64,000 nt of DNA from Betaproteobacteria bacterium Ga0077526 (GCA_001464765.1 LNDV01000034.1:248001-312000); one strand, 5' to 3'; counted from the stretch's first letter, positions 23,712-32,777 are shown. Numbers and translations are program-made. Notes: a model not told the origin generated them from the letters alone.

Positions 23712-24908
23712 TTGCGCAACTGGCGCCTCTGGGCGGGCCTCGTGCTCGCCCTGGCCTCCGCGAGCCCCTGGGCCGCGCCGAAGCAAGAGCTCGAGGAGGT
23801 CCGCGACCGCCTGCAGGAACTGCAGACGGAACTGGAGGCCTCCGAGCAGTCCCGCGCCGAGGCGGCCGACCAGCTCCGGGCCTCGGAACGCGCCATCAGC
23901 AAGGCCAATCGGCGCCTGCGCGACCTCACCCGCGAGCGCGATACTGTCCGTCGGGAGCTGCAAAGTCTCCGCGAGCGCTCGGAACGGCTCCAGTCCGACA
24001 TCACCCGTCAGCAGGACGCCTACGGGCGCATGCTTCAGGATCAGCATCGCAATGGCCGCGCGGAGCCGCTGCGACTCCTGCTGACCCGCCACGACCCCAA
24101 CGACGTCGCGCGCCAGATGCGCTACCTCACCTATGTCGCGAAGGCCCGTTCCGATGTGGTGCGCTCGCTCAAGACCAATCTCGCGGAAGTGGCCGACCTC
24201 ACGCGCCAGGCTGGAGAGCGGGAACACGATCTCGCGGCAGTGGAAAAGGCCCACGACAGCGAACGCCGCACCCTCGAGCAGGAGAAGTCCGCCCGCAAGG
24301 AAGCCCTTGCCTCCGTGTCGGCTGAACTCGCGAAGCAGCGCAAGGAATACGCGACGCTGAAGCGCGACGAGGAGCGGCTCGGGGAGCTGATCGCGAAGCT
24401 GGCCAGAGCGCTCGCGAAACCCAAGACCAAGGCGAAGGGCAAGGTCCGCGACAGCACCGCGGCAGTCGAGAACACGAGCACGCCGGAAGACACCGAAGAC
24501 TCCGTCGCGTTCCGCGCACTCAAGGGAAAGCTCCGGCTGCCGATCTCCGGGGAACTCGCCACGCGCTTCGGCAGTCCACGCGGTGACGACGGGTTTTCGC
24601 GCAAGGGCGTGTTCATCCGCGCGCGAAACGGTCAGGAGGTGAAGTCGGTCGCCCAGGGGCGGGTCGTGTTCGCTGAATGGCTGCGAGGGTTCGGCAACCT
24701 CGTGATCGTCGATCACGGCGGCGGCTACATGAGTCTCTACGGCAACAACGAGGCCCTGTACAAGCAGCCCGGCGACGCGGTCCGCGCAGGCGACGTCCTT
24801 GCTTCGGTCGGAGCGAGCGGTGGACAGGAGGAGTCGGGGCTATACTTCGAATTGCGCCATCAGGGCAAACCGTTCGATCCATTGCCCTGGGCACCACCCC
24901 GCCCCTGA
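23712..24908 (+). CDS. envC: EnvC-type murein hydrolase activator
   Basis: An exported protein of 398 residues: signal peptide (LVLALASASPWAAP), a long coiled coil from about residue 25 to 250, a Lys/Ala linker, and a C-terminal LytM domain. The zinc ligands of active M23 peptidases are absent: the usual HxGxD reads RKGVFI and the HxH reads YMSLYG. This is the degenerate state of EnvC, which activates amidases at the septum instead of cutting peptidoglycan. The start is TTG 23712 with only a weak ribosome site. It lies four bases after gpmA and before ctpA, a conserved betaproteobacterial order. Confidence 0.88.
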   Translation: MRNWRLWAGLVLALASASPWAAPKQELEEVRDRLQELQTELEASEQSRAEAADQLRASERAISKANRRLRDLTRERDTVRRELQSLRERSERLQSDITRQQDAYGRMLQDQHRNGRAEPLRLLLTRHDPNDVARQMRYLTYVAKARSDVVRSLKTNLAEVADLTRQAGEREHDLAAVEKAHDSERRTLEQEKSARKEALASVSAELAKQRKEYATLKRDEERLGELIAKLARALAKPKTKAKGKVRDSTAAVENTSTPEDTEDSVAFRALKGKLRLPISGELATRFGSPRGDDGFSRKGVFIRARNGQEVKSVAQGRVVFAEWLRGFGNLVIVDHGGGYMSLYGNNEALYKQPGDAVRAGDVLASVGASGGQEESGLYFELRHQGKPFDPLPWAPPRP

Positions 24909-24999
24909 GGGCCGACGATTCCGCCGTCGTCGTGTCGTACCCGGCACGCATTGTTCTTGCATTCGTCAACCAATTACCGGACGTTTTTCGGAGAACCGC

Positions 25000-26397
25000 A
25001 TGGTCACTCGTTTCAAACAGGCAGGGCTCATCATGGTCGGCGCCGTGCTCGGCGTACTGGTCAGCCTGCACTTCTCGGCCGTCGCCCAGAAGGATCCCGG
25101 CCCGCTGCCCGTCGAGGACCTGCGCGCATTCACCGAAGTGTTCGGCCGCATCAAGGCAGACTACGTCGAACCGGTGGAGGACAAGAAGCTCATCAGCGAG
25201 GCCATCAACGGGATGCTGTCGGGCCTCGACCCGCACTCGGCGTATCTGGATGCAGACGCCTTCAAGGAACTGCAGGTCGGCACCCAGGGTGAATTCGGCG
25301 GCCTCGGCATCGAGGTCGGCATGGAAGACGGCTTCGTGAAGGTGGTGTCCCCCATCGAGGACACCCCGGCCTTCCGCGCAGGCATCAAGGCCGGTGACCT
25401 GATCATCAAGCTCGACGAGACCAACGTGAAGGGCATGAGCCTCAACGATGCGGTCAAGCGCATGCGCGGCAAGCCCAACACCCCGATCACCCTAACCATC
25501 GTCCGCAAGGGCGAGAGCAAGCCGAGGGTCATCACGCTCAACCGCGCGGTCATCCAGATCCAGTCGGTCAAGGCCAAGCTGGTCGAACCGGGCTACGGCT
25601 ACTTCCGCGTCACCCAGTTCCAGGAACACACTGGCGAACTCCTCGCCAAGCACATCGAGCAGGTCTACAAGCAGAACGGCGGCGCGCTGAAGGGCGTCGT
25701 CCTCGATCTGCGCAACGACCCGGGCGGTCTGCTGAACGCGGCGGTCGCCGTGTCCGCGGCCTTCCTCCCGCAGAACACCCTGGTGACCTACACCGAAGGC
25801 CGCACCGAAGACGCGAAGATGAAGCTCACCGCCACGCCCGAGTACTACCTGCGCGGCGCCCGTGAGGACTATCTCAAGAAGCTCCCCGCGGAAGTGAAGA
25901 AGGTGCCGATGGTGGTGCTGATCAACGGCGGTTCGGCTTCCGCCTCCGAGATCGTGGCCGGCGCCCTGCAGGATCACAAGCGCGCCGTAGTGATGGGCAC
26001 CCAGAGCTTCGGCAAGGGCTCGGTGCAGACCATCCTGCCGCTCGGCAACGGCACCGCCATCAAGCTGACCACCGCCCGTTACTTCACGCCGGCCGGCCGC
26101 TCGATCCAGGCGAAGGGCATCACGCCCGACATCATCGTCGAGGAAGCGATCATCAAGGAGAAGGACGACGAAGGCGGCATTCGCGTCCGCGAGGCCGACC
26201 TCGGCCGGCGACTGTCGAACCCGCAGGACAACAAGGGCGCCGCGCCGGCCCCGGCTCCGACCGAAGATCCGGCGAAGGGCACCACCAAGCCGGCGGCCGA
26301 CAAGCCCGAGGCACCGGACGTCGTGTCCAAGTCGGACTATCAGCTGAACGAGGCGGTGAACCTGCTGAAGGCCCTGTCCATCGTCAGCGGCAAGTAA
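25000..26397 (+). CDS. ctpA: Carboxy-terminal processing protease (S41)
   Basis: A periplasmic serine protease of 465 residues. After a signal anchor (LIMVGAVLGVLVSLHFSAVA) come a PDZ domain near residues 90-170 and the S41 catalytic domain with the Ser in NGGSASASEIVAG near residue 312 and the Lys in SFGKGSVQT. The C-terminal tail is Pro/Ala/Lys rich. Such proteases trim C-termini of envelope proteins. GGAG stands six to seven bases before ATG 25000. It ends 26 bp before a strong terminator and is the last gene of the gpmA-envC-ctpA unit. Confidence 0.95.
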   Translation: MVTRFKQAGLIMVGAVLGVLVSLHFSAVAQKDPGPLPVEDLRAFTEVFGRIKADYVEPVEDKKLISEAINGMLSGLDPHSAYLDADAFKELQVGTQGEFGGLGIEVGMEDGFVKVVSPIEDTPAFRAGIKAGDLIIKLDETNVKGMSLNDAVKRMRGKPNTPITLTIVRKGESKPRVITLNRAVIQIQSVKAKLVEPGYGYFRVTQFQEHTGELLAKHIEQVYKQNGGALKGVVLDLRNDPGGLLNAAVAVSAAFLPQNTLVTYTEGRTEDAKMKLTATPEYYLRGAREDYLKKLPAEVKKVPMVVLINGGSASASEIVAGALQDHKRAVVMGTQSFGKGSVQTILPLGNGTAIKLTTARYFTPAGRSIQAKGITPDIIVEEAIIKEKDDEGGIRVREADLGRRLSNPQDNKGAAPAPAPTEDPAKGTTKPAADKPEAPDVVSKSDYQLNEAVNLLKALSIVSGK

Positions 26398-26423
26398 GCC
26401 TCACAGGAGCCGACACCTCCGAA

Positions 26424-26451
26424 AGCCGCGCACGCCGTGCGCGGCTTTTTT
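26424..26451 (+). terminator. Intrinsic terminator after ctpA
   Basis: A perfect 10-bp stem, AGCCGCGCAC and GTGCGCGGCT with a three-base loop (GCC), is followed by six T residues. It ends the gpmA-envC-ctpA transcript and lies 37 bp before moeB, which therefore needs its own promoter or readthrough. Confidence 0.93.
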
Positions 26452-26487
26452 CTTTGACGGGACGATGCAGTCCATCCAGCCTCCACC

Positions 26488-27261
26488 GTGAACGACGACC
26501 AACTCCTCCGCTACAGCCGCCACATCCTGCTAGACGAGATCGGCATCGACGCCCAGAGCACCTGGCTCGAGTCGCACGCGCTCGTGATCGGTGCAGGCGG
26601 TCTGGGCTCCCCGGTGGCGCTGTACCTCGCCGCTGCGGGCGTAGGACGGATCACCCTTTGCGATCCGGATGTCGTGGACCTCACCAATCTGCAGCGCCAG
26701 ATCGTCCACAGAAATGACGCGATCGGCCAGCCGAAGGTGGAATCTGCGCGCAACACGCTCGCGCAGGTGAACCCCGAGTGCCGTATCGACATCGTGCAGG
26801 AACGCGTTGCCGGACACCGGCTGGAGGGCCTGGTGGCGAGCGCCGATGTCGTGATCGACTGCTGCGACAATTTCGCGACTCGGCACGCCATCAACCGCGC
26901 GTGCGTCACGCACGGAAAGCCGCTCGTGTCCGGCGCGGGCATCCGGTTCGACGGTCAGGTCGCGGTGTTCGACCGGCGCACGGCAGGCGGCCCCTGCTAT
27001 CAGTGTCTGTTTCCGGAAACGGCCGAGCTGGAAGAGATGCGGTGCGCGGTGATGGGCGTGTTCGCGCCCGTGGTCGGGATCATCGGCTCCATCCAGGCGG
27101 CCGAAGCGCTCAAGGTTCTGGGACGCGTGGGACAGTCGCTCGACGGCCGCCTGCTGATTCTCGATGCGCTGACGATGCAGTGGCGTCAGGTGCGCATTCC
27201 GCGCGATCCGCACTGTGCCGTCTGCAGCGACAGTGCGGCTGGTCCGACCAGCGGGGCGTAG
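26488..27261 (+). CDS. moeB: ThiF/MoeB/HesA family sulfur-carrier adenylyltransferase
   Basis: An E1-like enzyme of 257 residues that adenylates the C-terminal glycine of a ubiquitin-like sulfur carrier (MoaD or ThiS). It opens with LLRYSRHILLDEIGI, carries the ATP-binding GAGGLGSP loop at about residues 37-44, the DxVDLTNLQRQ region and two zinc pairs, CYQC and CAVC. The start is GTG. Sequence alone does not tell MoeB from ThiF; no moaD or thiS lies nearby, but moeB at this place is usual in betaproteobacteria. Confidence 0.9.
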   Translation: MNDDQLLRYSRHILLDEIGIDAQSTWLESHALVIGAGGLGSPVALYLAAAGVGRITLCDPDVVDLTNLQRQIVHRNDAIGQPKVESARNTLAQVNPECRIDIVQERVAGHRLEGLVASADVVIDCCDNFATRHAINRACVTHGKPLVSGAGIRFDGQVAVFDRRTAGGPCYQCLFPETAELEEMRCAVMGVFAPVVGIIGSIQAAEALKVLGRVGQSLDGRLLILDALTMQWRQVRIPRDPHCAVCSDSAAGPTSGA

Positions 27262-27277
27262 GGAAGGTCGACACGAC

Positions 27278-28069
27278 CTACGTCGCGTACGCGATCCCCT
27301 TGCGGTCGAGCATCCGCTTGAGCGCCACCCACGCCCGATTCACTTCCGCCCCGCCGGGCCCCTGGAATTGCAGGAAACCCTTCTGCGCGACGTCCTCGGA
27401 GATGCGCAGCACTTCCGCCTGTCCGCCCGCCTGCGCATCCACCTGGATCTGGCAAGCGGTGTCGAGGTAGTACATCAGCTCGAAGGCCTCGGCGACCGTG
27501 GATCCCAGTGAAAGCAGGCCGTGATTGCGCAGGATCATCGCCTTCGACGTCGGGCCGAGGTCCGCCGCAAGACGCGAGCGCTCGTCCATATCCAGCGCGA
27601 TGCCTTCGTAGTCGTGATAGGTGAGCATGCCGTACGTGCGCAGCGCATGCTGGCTGAGCGGCAACAGGCCTTCCTTCTGCGCCGACACCGCCACGCCGGC
27701 GCGGGTGTGCGTGTGGATCACGCAGTTCACTTCCGGTCGCGCATCGTGCACACAGCCGTGAATCACGAACCCCGCGTGATTCACGCCGAGGCCCGTGCTG
27801 TCGTCTACGACGTTGCCGTCCTTGTCGATCTTCACGATGGACGAGGCGGTGATCTCGTCGAACATCAGCCCGTACGGGTTGATGAGCATGTATTCGCTGC
27901 CAGGCACGCGGGCGGTGAAGTGGGTGAAGATGAGATCGGTCCAGCGCAGCTGTGCCGCGATCTGGTAGGCCGCGGCGAGATCGCACCGCACCGCCCACTC
28001 CTCGTCACCGATCCTGCGTCGCGCGTCGTCGCGCACCATCGTTCGTACCACTGCAGCTTCCCCGGACAT
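27278..28069 (-). CDS. Class II aldolase/adducin family protein
   Basis: A protein of 263 residues with the class II aldolase fold. The metal-binding histidines are visible as CVIHTHTRAGVAVS and later the RNHGLLSLG motif; the LGVNHAGFVIHG segment is typical of the adducin-like subgroup. These enzymes may cleave or isomerise sugar phosphates, but the adducin-like members mostly lack a known substrate. It converges on moeB with 16 bp between stops and is not in an obvious operon. Confidence 0.88.
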   Translation of the reverse strand: MSGEAAVVRTMVRDDARRRIGDEEWAVRCDLAAAYQIAAQLRWTDLIFTHFTARVPGSEYMLINPYGLMFDEITASSIVKIDKDGNVVDDSTGLGVNHAGFVIHGCVHDARPEVNCVIHTHTRAGVAVSAQKEGLLPLSQHALRTYGMLTYHDYEGIALDMDERSRLAADLGPTSKAMILRNHGLLSLGSTVAEAFELMYYLDTACQIQVDAQAGGQAEVLRISEDVAQKGFLQFQGPGGAEVNRAWVALKRMLDRKGIAYAT

Positions 28070-28122
28070 GATCCCCTCCCCTCGTTCGCGTCACCGAAAC
28101 ATCGCCGCGCCATGATAGCGCG

Positions 28123-29271
28123 TCACCGGCCGCGGTCCCGTCCGGAAAGGCAGAGTGTGCGATGGCAGTCCCGCAGGCGCCGTAACGTGCGGGCTTCGAG
28201 GTACGGCGGCGGCAGCGCACGGGAAGCAGGTTCCGCGGCACTGTCGACGACGTGCAGCAGCAAGTCGTCCACCGGCAGGTTCACGGCGAAGGAGAAATGC
28301 CCGATGTCCTGTTTCGCGACGAGCCTCGGCCCGCGGAGATCGAAGCTCCAGTCGCCCGTATCCGTATCGCGCAGGGCGTAGGGCCACCGGCTGCGGAGCA
28401 GTTCGCGCAAGGTGTCCGGCTGCTGCGCCGCCAGAGCTTCCAGCGACTCCGGTGCGACGCCCTGATTGACCAGCTGCGCCGCCATTCGCCGGAAGAGATC
28501 GAGCACTCTGGGTTCGAGATCGGCGAGCAGATTGCGCTCCACCGCCGACGTGAACTGGGCTTCGAGTTCCGGGTCTGCCCGCCGCAGATCCATGAACGGT
28601 TTGAAGGCCTCCGGCTGTCTTGCGTACACCGACAGGAACGCGCGCGCCTTCGCCTCGTCGTCGCGCAGCACCAGCGCGAAGCGCGCGGCTTCCTGCAGCA
28701 CGTCCACTTCCTTCGGCTTGGGGCGGGGTGGCGGGGCAGGACGGGGCGTTTCCCGCAGGGCCTCCAGCAATTCGTTCGAGCTCTCCAGGGGCACGGCCGG
28801 CGCGATCACCTGGGGAATCGCAGGCGACGGCGGGTCGCGATGACGAATGGGTTTCGATGCGAGTTTCTGGAACGCCGGCGAGGCGGCGAGCACCTGGGTA
28901 AGCGCCAAGTCGTCGAGCTCCGGCATGAGGTCGTCCGTCTGGTAGCGCCCGCCCGGATCGGCGGCCAGTGCCCGGGCGACGACGTGGCGGTCGAGCCGCT
29001 TCCGGCCGAGCGTATCGAGCACCTGCAGCATGCTGCGCTCCTCGGCGACGGCGGCCGGGTCCACGGCGGCGATGCGGCGCATGAGCCAGGACTGGAACGC
29101 ATCCCCGGCACAGTGAGTCGACGACGGAGACGGTCGACCGGAGGTTTCGTGCAGGATCGCAGAGGTGCAGACACCCAGAAGCCCCGCGAGCAGCGCGGCC
29201 TCCATCCAACCGACGACTCCCCGCGACCCTCGCGCGGCCGGGGGATGGGAATCCTCGTGCGGACGACTCAC
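28123..29271 (-). CDS. Unknown protein with one N-terminal membrane helix
   Basis: I do not recognise this 382-residue protein. It has a short polar N-terminus, a membrane helix around residues 21-41 (GWMEAALLAGLLGVCTSAIL), a Pro-rich linker near residue 180 (PRPAPPPRPKPKE) and otherwise a helical, charged body. No catalytic motif is evident. The ATG at 29271 overlaps the slmA stop (ATGA), so it is translated from the slmA message. A role linked with the cell envelope or division is only an inference from this coupling. Confidence 0.7.
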   Translation of the reverse strand: MSRPHEDSHPPAARGSRGVVGWMEAALLAGLLGVCTSAILHETSGRPSPSSTHCAGDAFQSWLMRRIAAVDPAAVAEERSMLQVLDTLGRKRLDRHVVARALAADPGGRYQTDDLMPELDDLALTQVLAASPAFQKLASKPIRHRDPPSPAIPQVIAPAVPLESSNELLEALRETPRPAPPPRPKPKEVDVLQEAARFALVLRDDEAKARAFLSVYARQPEAFKPFMDLRRADPELEAQFTSAVERNLLADLEPRVLDLFRRMAAQLVNQGVAPESLEALAAQQPDTLRELLRSRWPYALRDTDTGDWSFDLRGPRLVAKQDIGHFSFAVNLPVDDLLLHVVDSAAEPASRALPPPYLEARTLRRLRDCHRTLCLSGRDRGR

Positions 29272-29840
29272 AGGAGCATCGGTGTCTGGGCTTCCAGGCC
29301 TTCGGTGGGGAGGCGCTTGAACCGGCTCTTGGCGAACTGGTGCCAGCGGCCGATCACGAACGCGAGGATGACATTCGCCTGGGCGTTCACGTCCCGGTTC
29401 TCGGGCAGTTCGCCCTGGGTCACGGCGAAGCGCAGGGACTGCCTCAACTGCGACTCGAGCCGGTCGTGAAGCTGGTTGATCCGGATCTGGAGTCGCTCGT
29501 GCTCGTGCACGAGGGCGTCACCGATCAGGACGCGTGTCATGCCGGGGTTCTTGGCCGCGAAACCGAGCAGGACGGGAATGATGGCCTCCACCTGCCGCAG
29601 ACCGCTGGTCTCCTCGGTGGTGATCTTGTTCACGAGGCCGAACAGCGTCTGCTCGATGAACTCGATCAGGCCCTCGTACATCTGCGCCTTGCTGGCGAAA
29701 TGACGATAGAGAGCCGCCTCGGACACCTCGAGCTTTTCCGCGAGCGCGGCGGTCGTGATCTTCTCGCCGGCCGGGTCCTGCAACATGGCGGCGAGTGTCT
29801 GGAGAATCTGGAGCTTTCGTTCGCCCCGCTTGAGCGGCAT
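29268..29840 (-). CDS. slmA: Nucleoid occlusion factor SlmA (TetR family)
   Basis: A TetR-fold protein of 190 residues with the helix-turn-helix TTAALAEKLEVSEAALYRHF near the N-terminus, the signature of SlmA, and a ligand-like C-terminal domain (FGLVNKITTEETSGLRQ). SlmA binds sites across the chromosome and blocks FtsZ assembly over the nucleoid. A GGAG site is six bases before ATG 29840, which rules out the longer frame to 29999. It shares a message with the membrane protein that follows. The 109-bp gap upstream should contain its promoter. Confidence 0.92.
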   Translation of the reverse strand: MPLKRGERKLQILQTLAAMLQDPAGEKITTAALAEKLEVSEAALYRHFASKAQMYEGLIEFIEQTLFGLVNKITTEETSGLRQVEAIIPVLLGFAAKNPGMTRVLIGDALVHEHERLQIRINQLHDRLESQLRQSLRFAVTQGELPENRDVNAQANVILAFVIGRWHQFAKSRFKRLPTEGLEAQTPMLL

Positions 29841-29949
29841 GGGGGTCTCCTTGCCGTATGGCTGGTTCGAATGGGCCAAAGTTAGCACCCGCTCCCCGGG
29901 AACGCCAGTCTTTCGTGCGCGCGCGTCCGGCAGGCCGGGTCGGTGAGGG

Positions 29950-30630
29950 TCAGAGCCGCCGGAGCAGTCGGGGCAGTTCGGCGAGATCGCCGATGGCATG
30001 GTCCACCCCGAGCGGCCGCCGGGCCGCCGGCCCCACGAGTACCGTCCGCATCCCCAGGCGCTTGGCCGTGAGCAGGTTCTCGACGCTGTCTTCCACCATT
30101 ACGCAGCGCCGCGGCGGAATGCCATGCCGCCGGAACAGCCGGCGGAACCCTGCCGGATCCGGCTTGGGACGGAAGCGCGTGTGCTCGATGGTGAAGACGC
30201 CGTCGAAGAGGTCCAGCACCTTGAGGATGCGCAGCACTGCCAGACAGTAGTGATGCGGCGCGTTGGAGAACACCACCTTGCGGCCCGGCAGCCTCAGCAG
30301 GATGTGACGCAGCGCGGGATGCGCCAGCACCATCGCGTGCAGATCGCCGAACTGGTGGGTATGCCACAGAAAATGATGGGGGTCGGTGCCATGGTGACGC
30401 ATGAGCCCCAGGAGGGTCGCGCCATAGCGGCGCCAGTACTGGACCCGCAGTTCGTTCGCGCGGGCTTCGTCGACTCCCAGGTGCCGCGACACGTACGCCG
30501 TCATCGCGGAGTTCATGTGGGGGAAGATGTGAGGCGATGCGTCGTGCAGGGTGTTGTCGAGGTCGAAGACCCACACCCGGCCGTCGGAATCGGGGATACT
30601 CGTTGCGTGAGCCGGCATTGCCGGGAGCAT
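29950..30630 (-). CDS. HAD-family pyrimidine 5'-nucleotidase-type phosphatase
   Basis: A HAD phosphatase of 226 residues. Motif I is VFDLDNTLHDAS (nucleophile Asp), motif II VVFSNAPHHY and motif III/IV RPKPDPAGF with VMVEDSVEN. The DLDNTLH form and cap length match the pyrimidine 5'-nucleotidase (SDT1-like) group found beside slmA and a MazG-like gene. I chose ATG 30630; ATG 30618 and 30675 are alternatives. It is divergent from the MazG-like gene with only 22 bp between. Confidence 0.88.
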   Translation of the reverse strand: MLPAMPAHATSIPDSDGRVWVFDLDNTLHDASPHIFPHMNSAMTAYVSRHLGVDEARANELRVQYWRRYGATLLGLMRHHGTDPHHFLWHTHQFGDLHAMVLAHPALRHILLRLPGRKVVFSNAPHHYCLAVLRILKVLDLFDGVFTIEHTRFRPKPDPAGFRRLFRRHGIPPRRCVMVEDSVENLLTAKRLGMRTVLVGPAARRPLGVDHAIGDLAELPRLLRRL

Positions 30631-30652
30631 ACCCGAGAGCCCTTCCGCCTGA

Positions 30653-31009
30653 ATGATGAACGCGACCTCCCTCACCGAACTCCGGGACCGCCTGCGCCTG
30701 TTCGTGGCCGAGCGCGACTGGGATCAGTTCCATGCGCCGCGCAACCTGGCGATGAGCGTCATGATCGAAGCCGCCGAACTCGGCGAGCATTTCCAGTGGA
30801 GCGGCGCAAACGACGCGCCGGTCGAAGACTCCCGCCGGGAAGCCATCGCGCACGAGATGGCCGATGTGCTGTTGTACCTCGTGCGCCTTGCCGACAAGCT
30901 GGACATCGACCTGCTCGAAGCCGCCTCGCGCAAGCTCGTACTGAACGCCGTGAAGTACCCGGTCGAGAAGGCGCGCGGCCGCTCCACCAAGTACACCGAA
31001 CTCGACTGA
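30653..31009 (+). CDS. MazG-like nucleotide pyrophosphohydrolase
   Basis: A small all-alpha NTP pyrophosphatase of 118 residues. The metal-binding ExxE...ExxD pattern shows as IEAAELGEHFQW and HEMADVLLYLVRLADKL. This matches the XTP3TPA/dCTPase-like group of the MazG superfamily, which hydrolyses non-canonical or excess dNTPs to monophosphates. A second ATG follows at 30656. It precedes a glutaredoxin-like gene by 34 bp and may share its transcript. Confidence 0.88.
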   Translation: MMNATSLTELRDRLRLFVAERDWDQFHAPRNLAMSVMIEAAELGEHFQWSGANDAPVEDSRREAIAHEMADVLLYLVRLADKLDIDLLEAASRKLVLNAVKYPVEKARGRSTKYTELD

Positions 31010-31043
31010 CCCGCCGTCACACCCGCACGCAGAGGACACCACC

Positions 31044-31424
31044 GTGCCCCGATCGATCCTGCCCGAATCGCGCCTGCACCCAGCCATCCGCCAGGCGGTC
31101 GCCGACAGCCATGCGGACATCGTCCGTGAAGTGGAAGACGCCATCGCAGCCCATCCGGCCGTCGTCGTCGGCATGGCGCAGAACCCGTTTCCCCGCATGG
31201 CGCGCAAGGCGCTCGATGCCGCCGGTGTTCCTTTCCAGTATCTCGAATACGGCAGCTATTTCGCGCAGTGGCGGCGCCGCAACGCCCTCAAGATATGGAG
31301 CGGGTGGCCCACGTTCCCGATGGTGTTCGTGCGTGGCATGCTGATCGGCGGCGCCACCGACCTCCGGAAGCTCATCGCCTCCGGGGAGTTGCGCCGCCTG
31401 CTGGACAGTTCGCCGGCATCATGA
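31044..31424 (+). CDS. Glutaredoxin-like protein lacking active-site cysteines
   Basis: A glutaredoxin-fold protein of 126 residues related to the monothiol Grx4 group: the WPTFPMVFVRGMLIGGATDL segment carries the TxP loop and the GG glutathione motif. Where the family has CPYC or CGFS the sequence reads QNPFPRM, and the whole protein contains no Cys, so it cannot do thiol chemistry. It may bind glutathione or serve as an adaptor. An AGAGGA site lies before the GTG-adjacent ATG at 31044. Confidence 0.82.
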   Translation: MPRSILPESRLHPAIRQAVADSHADIVREVEDAIAAHPAVVVGMAQNPFPRMARKALDAAGVPFQYLEYGSYFAQWRRRNALKIWSGWPTFPMVFVRGMLIGGATDLRKLIASGELRRLLDSSPAS

Positions 31425-31482
31425 CCGGAAGAAGGTCCGCTCCCCCGGGCGGATCGCGTTGGGGGTGCGGCCCTTCCCTGGC

Positions 31483-32142
31483 TCAGCGCCGGATGCGCAC
31501 CGCCTGCAGCGTCCGGCGGCGCATCGTCATGCCGAGCGCCGCCATCAGCAGCAGGACGAGCACCCCCGGTTCGGGAATGGCCGCCGCGCGCGTCAGGTAG
31601 ATGCCCTCGTTAGGAGACAGCTTGGCGTCCGGGTAGTACCAGCCGCTCACGCGGTAGTCGACCTCGTTCGGCGTGACGTTCAGCCGTCTGCCGATGGAAA
31701 AGGCCTCCTGCACGTCTACGGGCCCCGCCCCGATGTCCACCGTGATGACGTCGCTCAGCAACCCGCGCGCGTACACGTGCGTCGTGCTGGTCTCGACACA
31801 GGTGAAGCAGAACCAGTCCCGCAGCTGCTCTACCAGCGTCAGGCTTGCGGCATCGGTGGCGCCGTGAGTGAGCCCGGCCGCCCCGCCCAGCGCTTCCATG
31901 TGGCTGCGCGAGGCGATGGTCCAGCCGGCGAAGAGCCCGCCGCCGCCGAGATTGGCCGCCACCTGGTTGTAGGTATAGGCCGTGGTGAAGTCGAGCCGCA
32001 GGAAGTCACGGCTGTTCGTGGTGTCGCGGATGACGGCATCGGCGCCGAAGGCGGCATCGTCCGTCTGCATCACGCCCGCCTGGGCGCTGCCCATGACCAG
32101 CCCTGCGAGGCAGCCGGCCAGCAAGTGGCGAAAGGTCTTCAT
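31483..32142 (-). CDS. PEP-CTERM sorting domain protein
   Basis: An exported protein of 219 residues with a signal peptide (LLAGCLAGLVMGSAQA) and a C-terminal PEP-CTERM signal: IPEPGVLVLLLMAALG followed by MRRR. Such proteins are processed by an exosortase and are linked to exopolysaccharide production. The middle has one Cys pair (FCFTC) and no known domain. The exosortase is not in the window. It is divergent from the next gene across 140 bp. Confidence 0.9.
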   Translation of the reverse strand: MKTFRHLLAGCLAGLVMGSAQAGVMQTDDAAFGADAVIRDTTNSRDFLRLDFTTAYTYNQVAANLGGGGLFAGWTIASRSHMEALGGAAGLTHGATDAASLTLVEQLRDWFCFTCVETSTTHVYARGLLSDVITVDIGAGPVDVQEAFSIGRRLNVTPNEVDYRVSGWYYPDAKLSPNEGIYLTRAAAIPEPGVLVLLLMAALGMTMRRRTLQAVRIRR

Positions 32143-32282
32143 GGTCTAGGTCTCCAGTTGTTGTGTACCGCATCCGCCGGAACGACGGACGGTTCGCATT
32201 CTCCGCACCGCCGGCTTTGCGCGCGTTATGCGGGACGTCATACTCCAATGGTCGGGGCCAACCCCCTCCCCCGGAGACTTCC

Positions 32283-32777
32283 GTGCGCCACACCTGGATG
32301 CTTGCCGTCTTGCTGTCCGTTACCGCAACTGCCTTGCCGGCATCGGCGCAGACCCGCGCTGTCGTGCTGGCTTTCGAGTTCATCGACGAGATGCACGACC
32401 CCGCCACCCGGGAAGGGGATCGGAGCCGGCTGGAGAAGGTCAATGCGCGCTTCCCGGAAGCGCTGCGCCAGTGCAGCACGCTTACCCTGCTGCCTCCGCC
32501 CAAGGCGGTGATCGAACTTCTGGAGAGCCAGATCGCCTATGTGCACCAGTGCAACGGCTGCGCGGAGGACATCGCGAAGGCTGCCGGCGCGGACATCGTG
32601 TTGTTCACCTGGGTCCAGAAGGTGAGCAACCTCATCATCAATATGAATGCGGAGGCGCAGGACGCCGGGGGACGACCGCTCGACGTGCGTTCGGTGGACA
32701 TGCGCGGCAACACCGATGCTTCCTGGCTGCGGGCGGCCGATGCTCTCGCGAAGCGCCTGTGCGAGCGGGTGAAATAG
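32283..32777 (+). CDS. Exported protein, DUF2380/DUF3280-like
   Basis: A secreted protein of 164 residues starting at GTG 32283 with GGAG six bases before it and a signal peptide (MLAVLLSVTATALPASA). The body resembles the DUF2380/DUF3280 group known beside quinoprotein dehydrogenases: VVLAFEFIDEM near the N-terminus, a CNGC pair, WVQKVSNLIINMN and VDMRGNTDASWLRA at the end. Its function is not known. It converges on the SoxYZ-like gene, so it lies at the edge of the xox block. Confidence 0.75.
   Translation: MRHTWMLAVLLSVTATALPASAQTRAVVLAFEFIDEMHDPATREGDRSRLEKVNARFPEALRQCSTLTLLPPPKAVIELLESQIAYVHQCNGCAEDIAKAAGADIVLFTWVQKVSNLIINMNAEAQDAGGRPLDVRSVDMRGNTDASWLRAADALAKRLCERVK

Noticed and set aside
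32163-32282. An upstream ATG for the exported DUF2380/3280-like protein
   Set aside because: The GTG at 32283 has a GGAG site and begins a proper signal peptide; the longer form would bury the signal.
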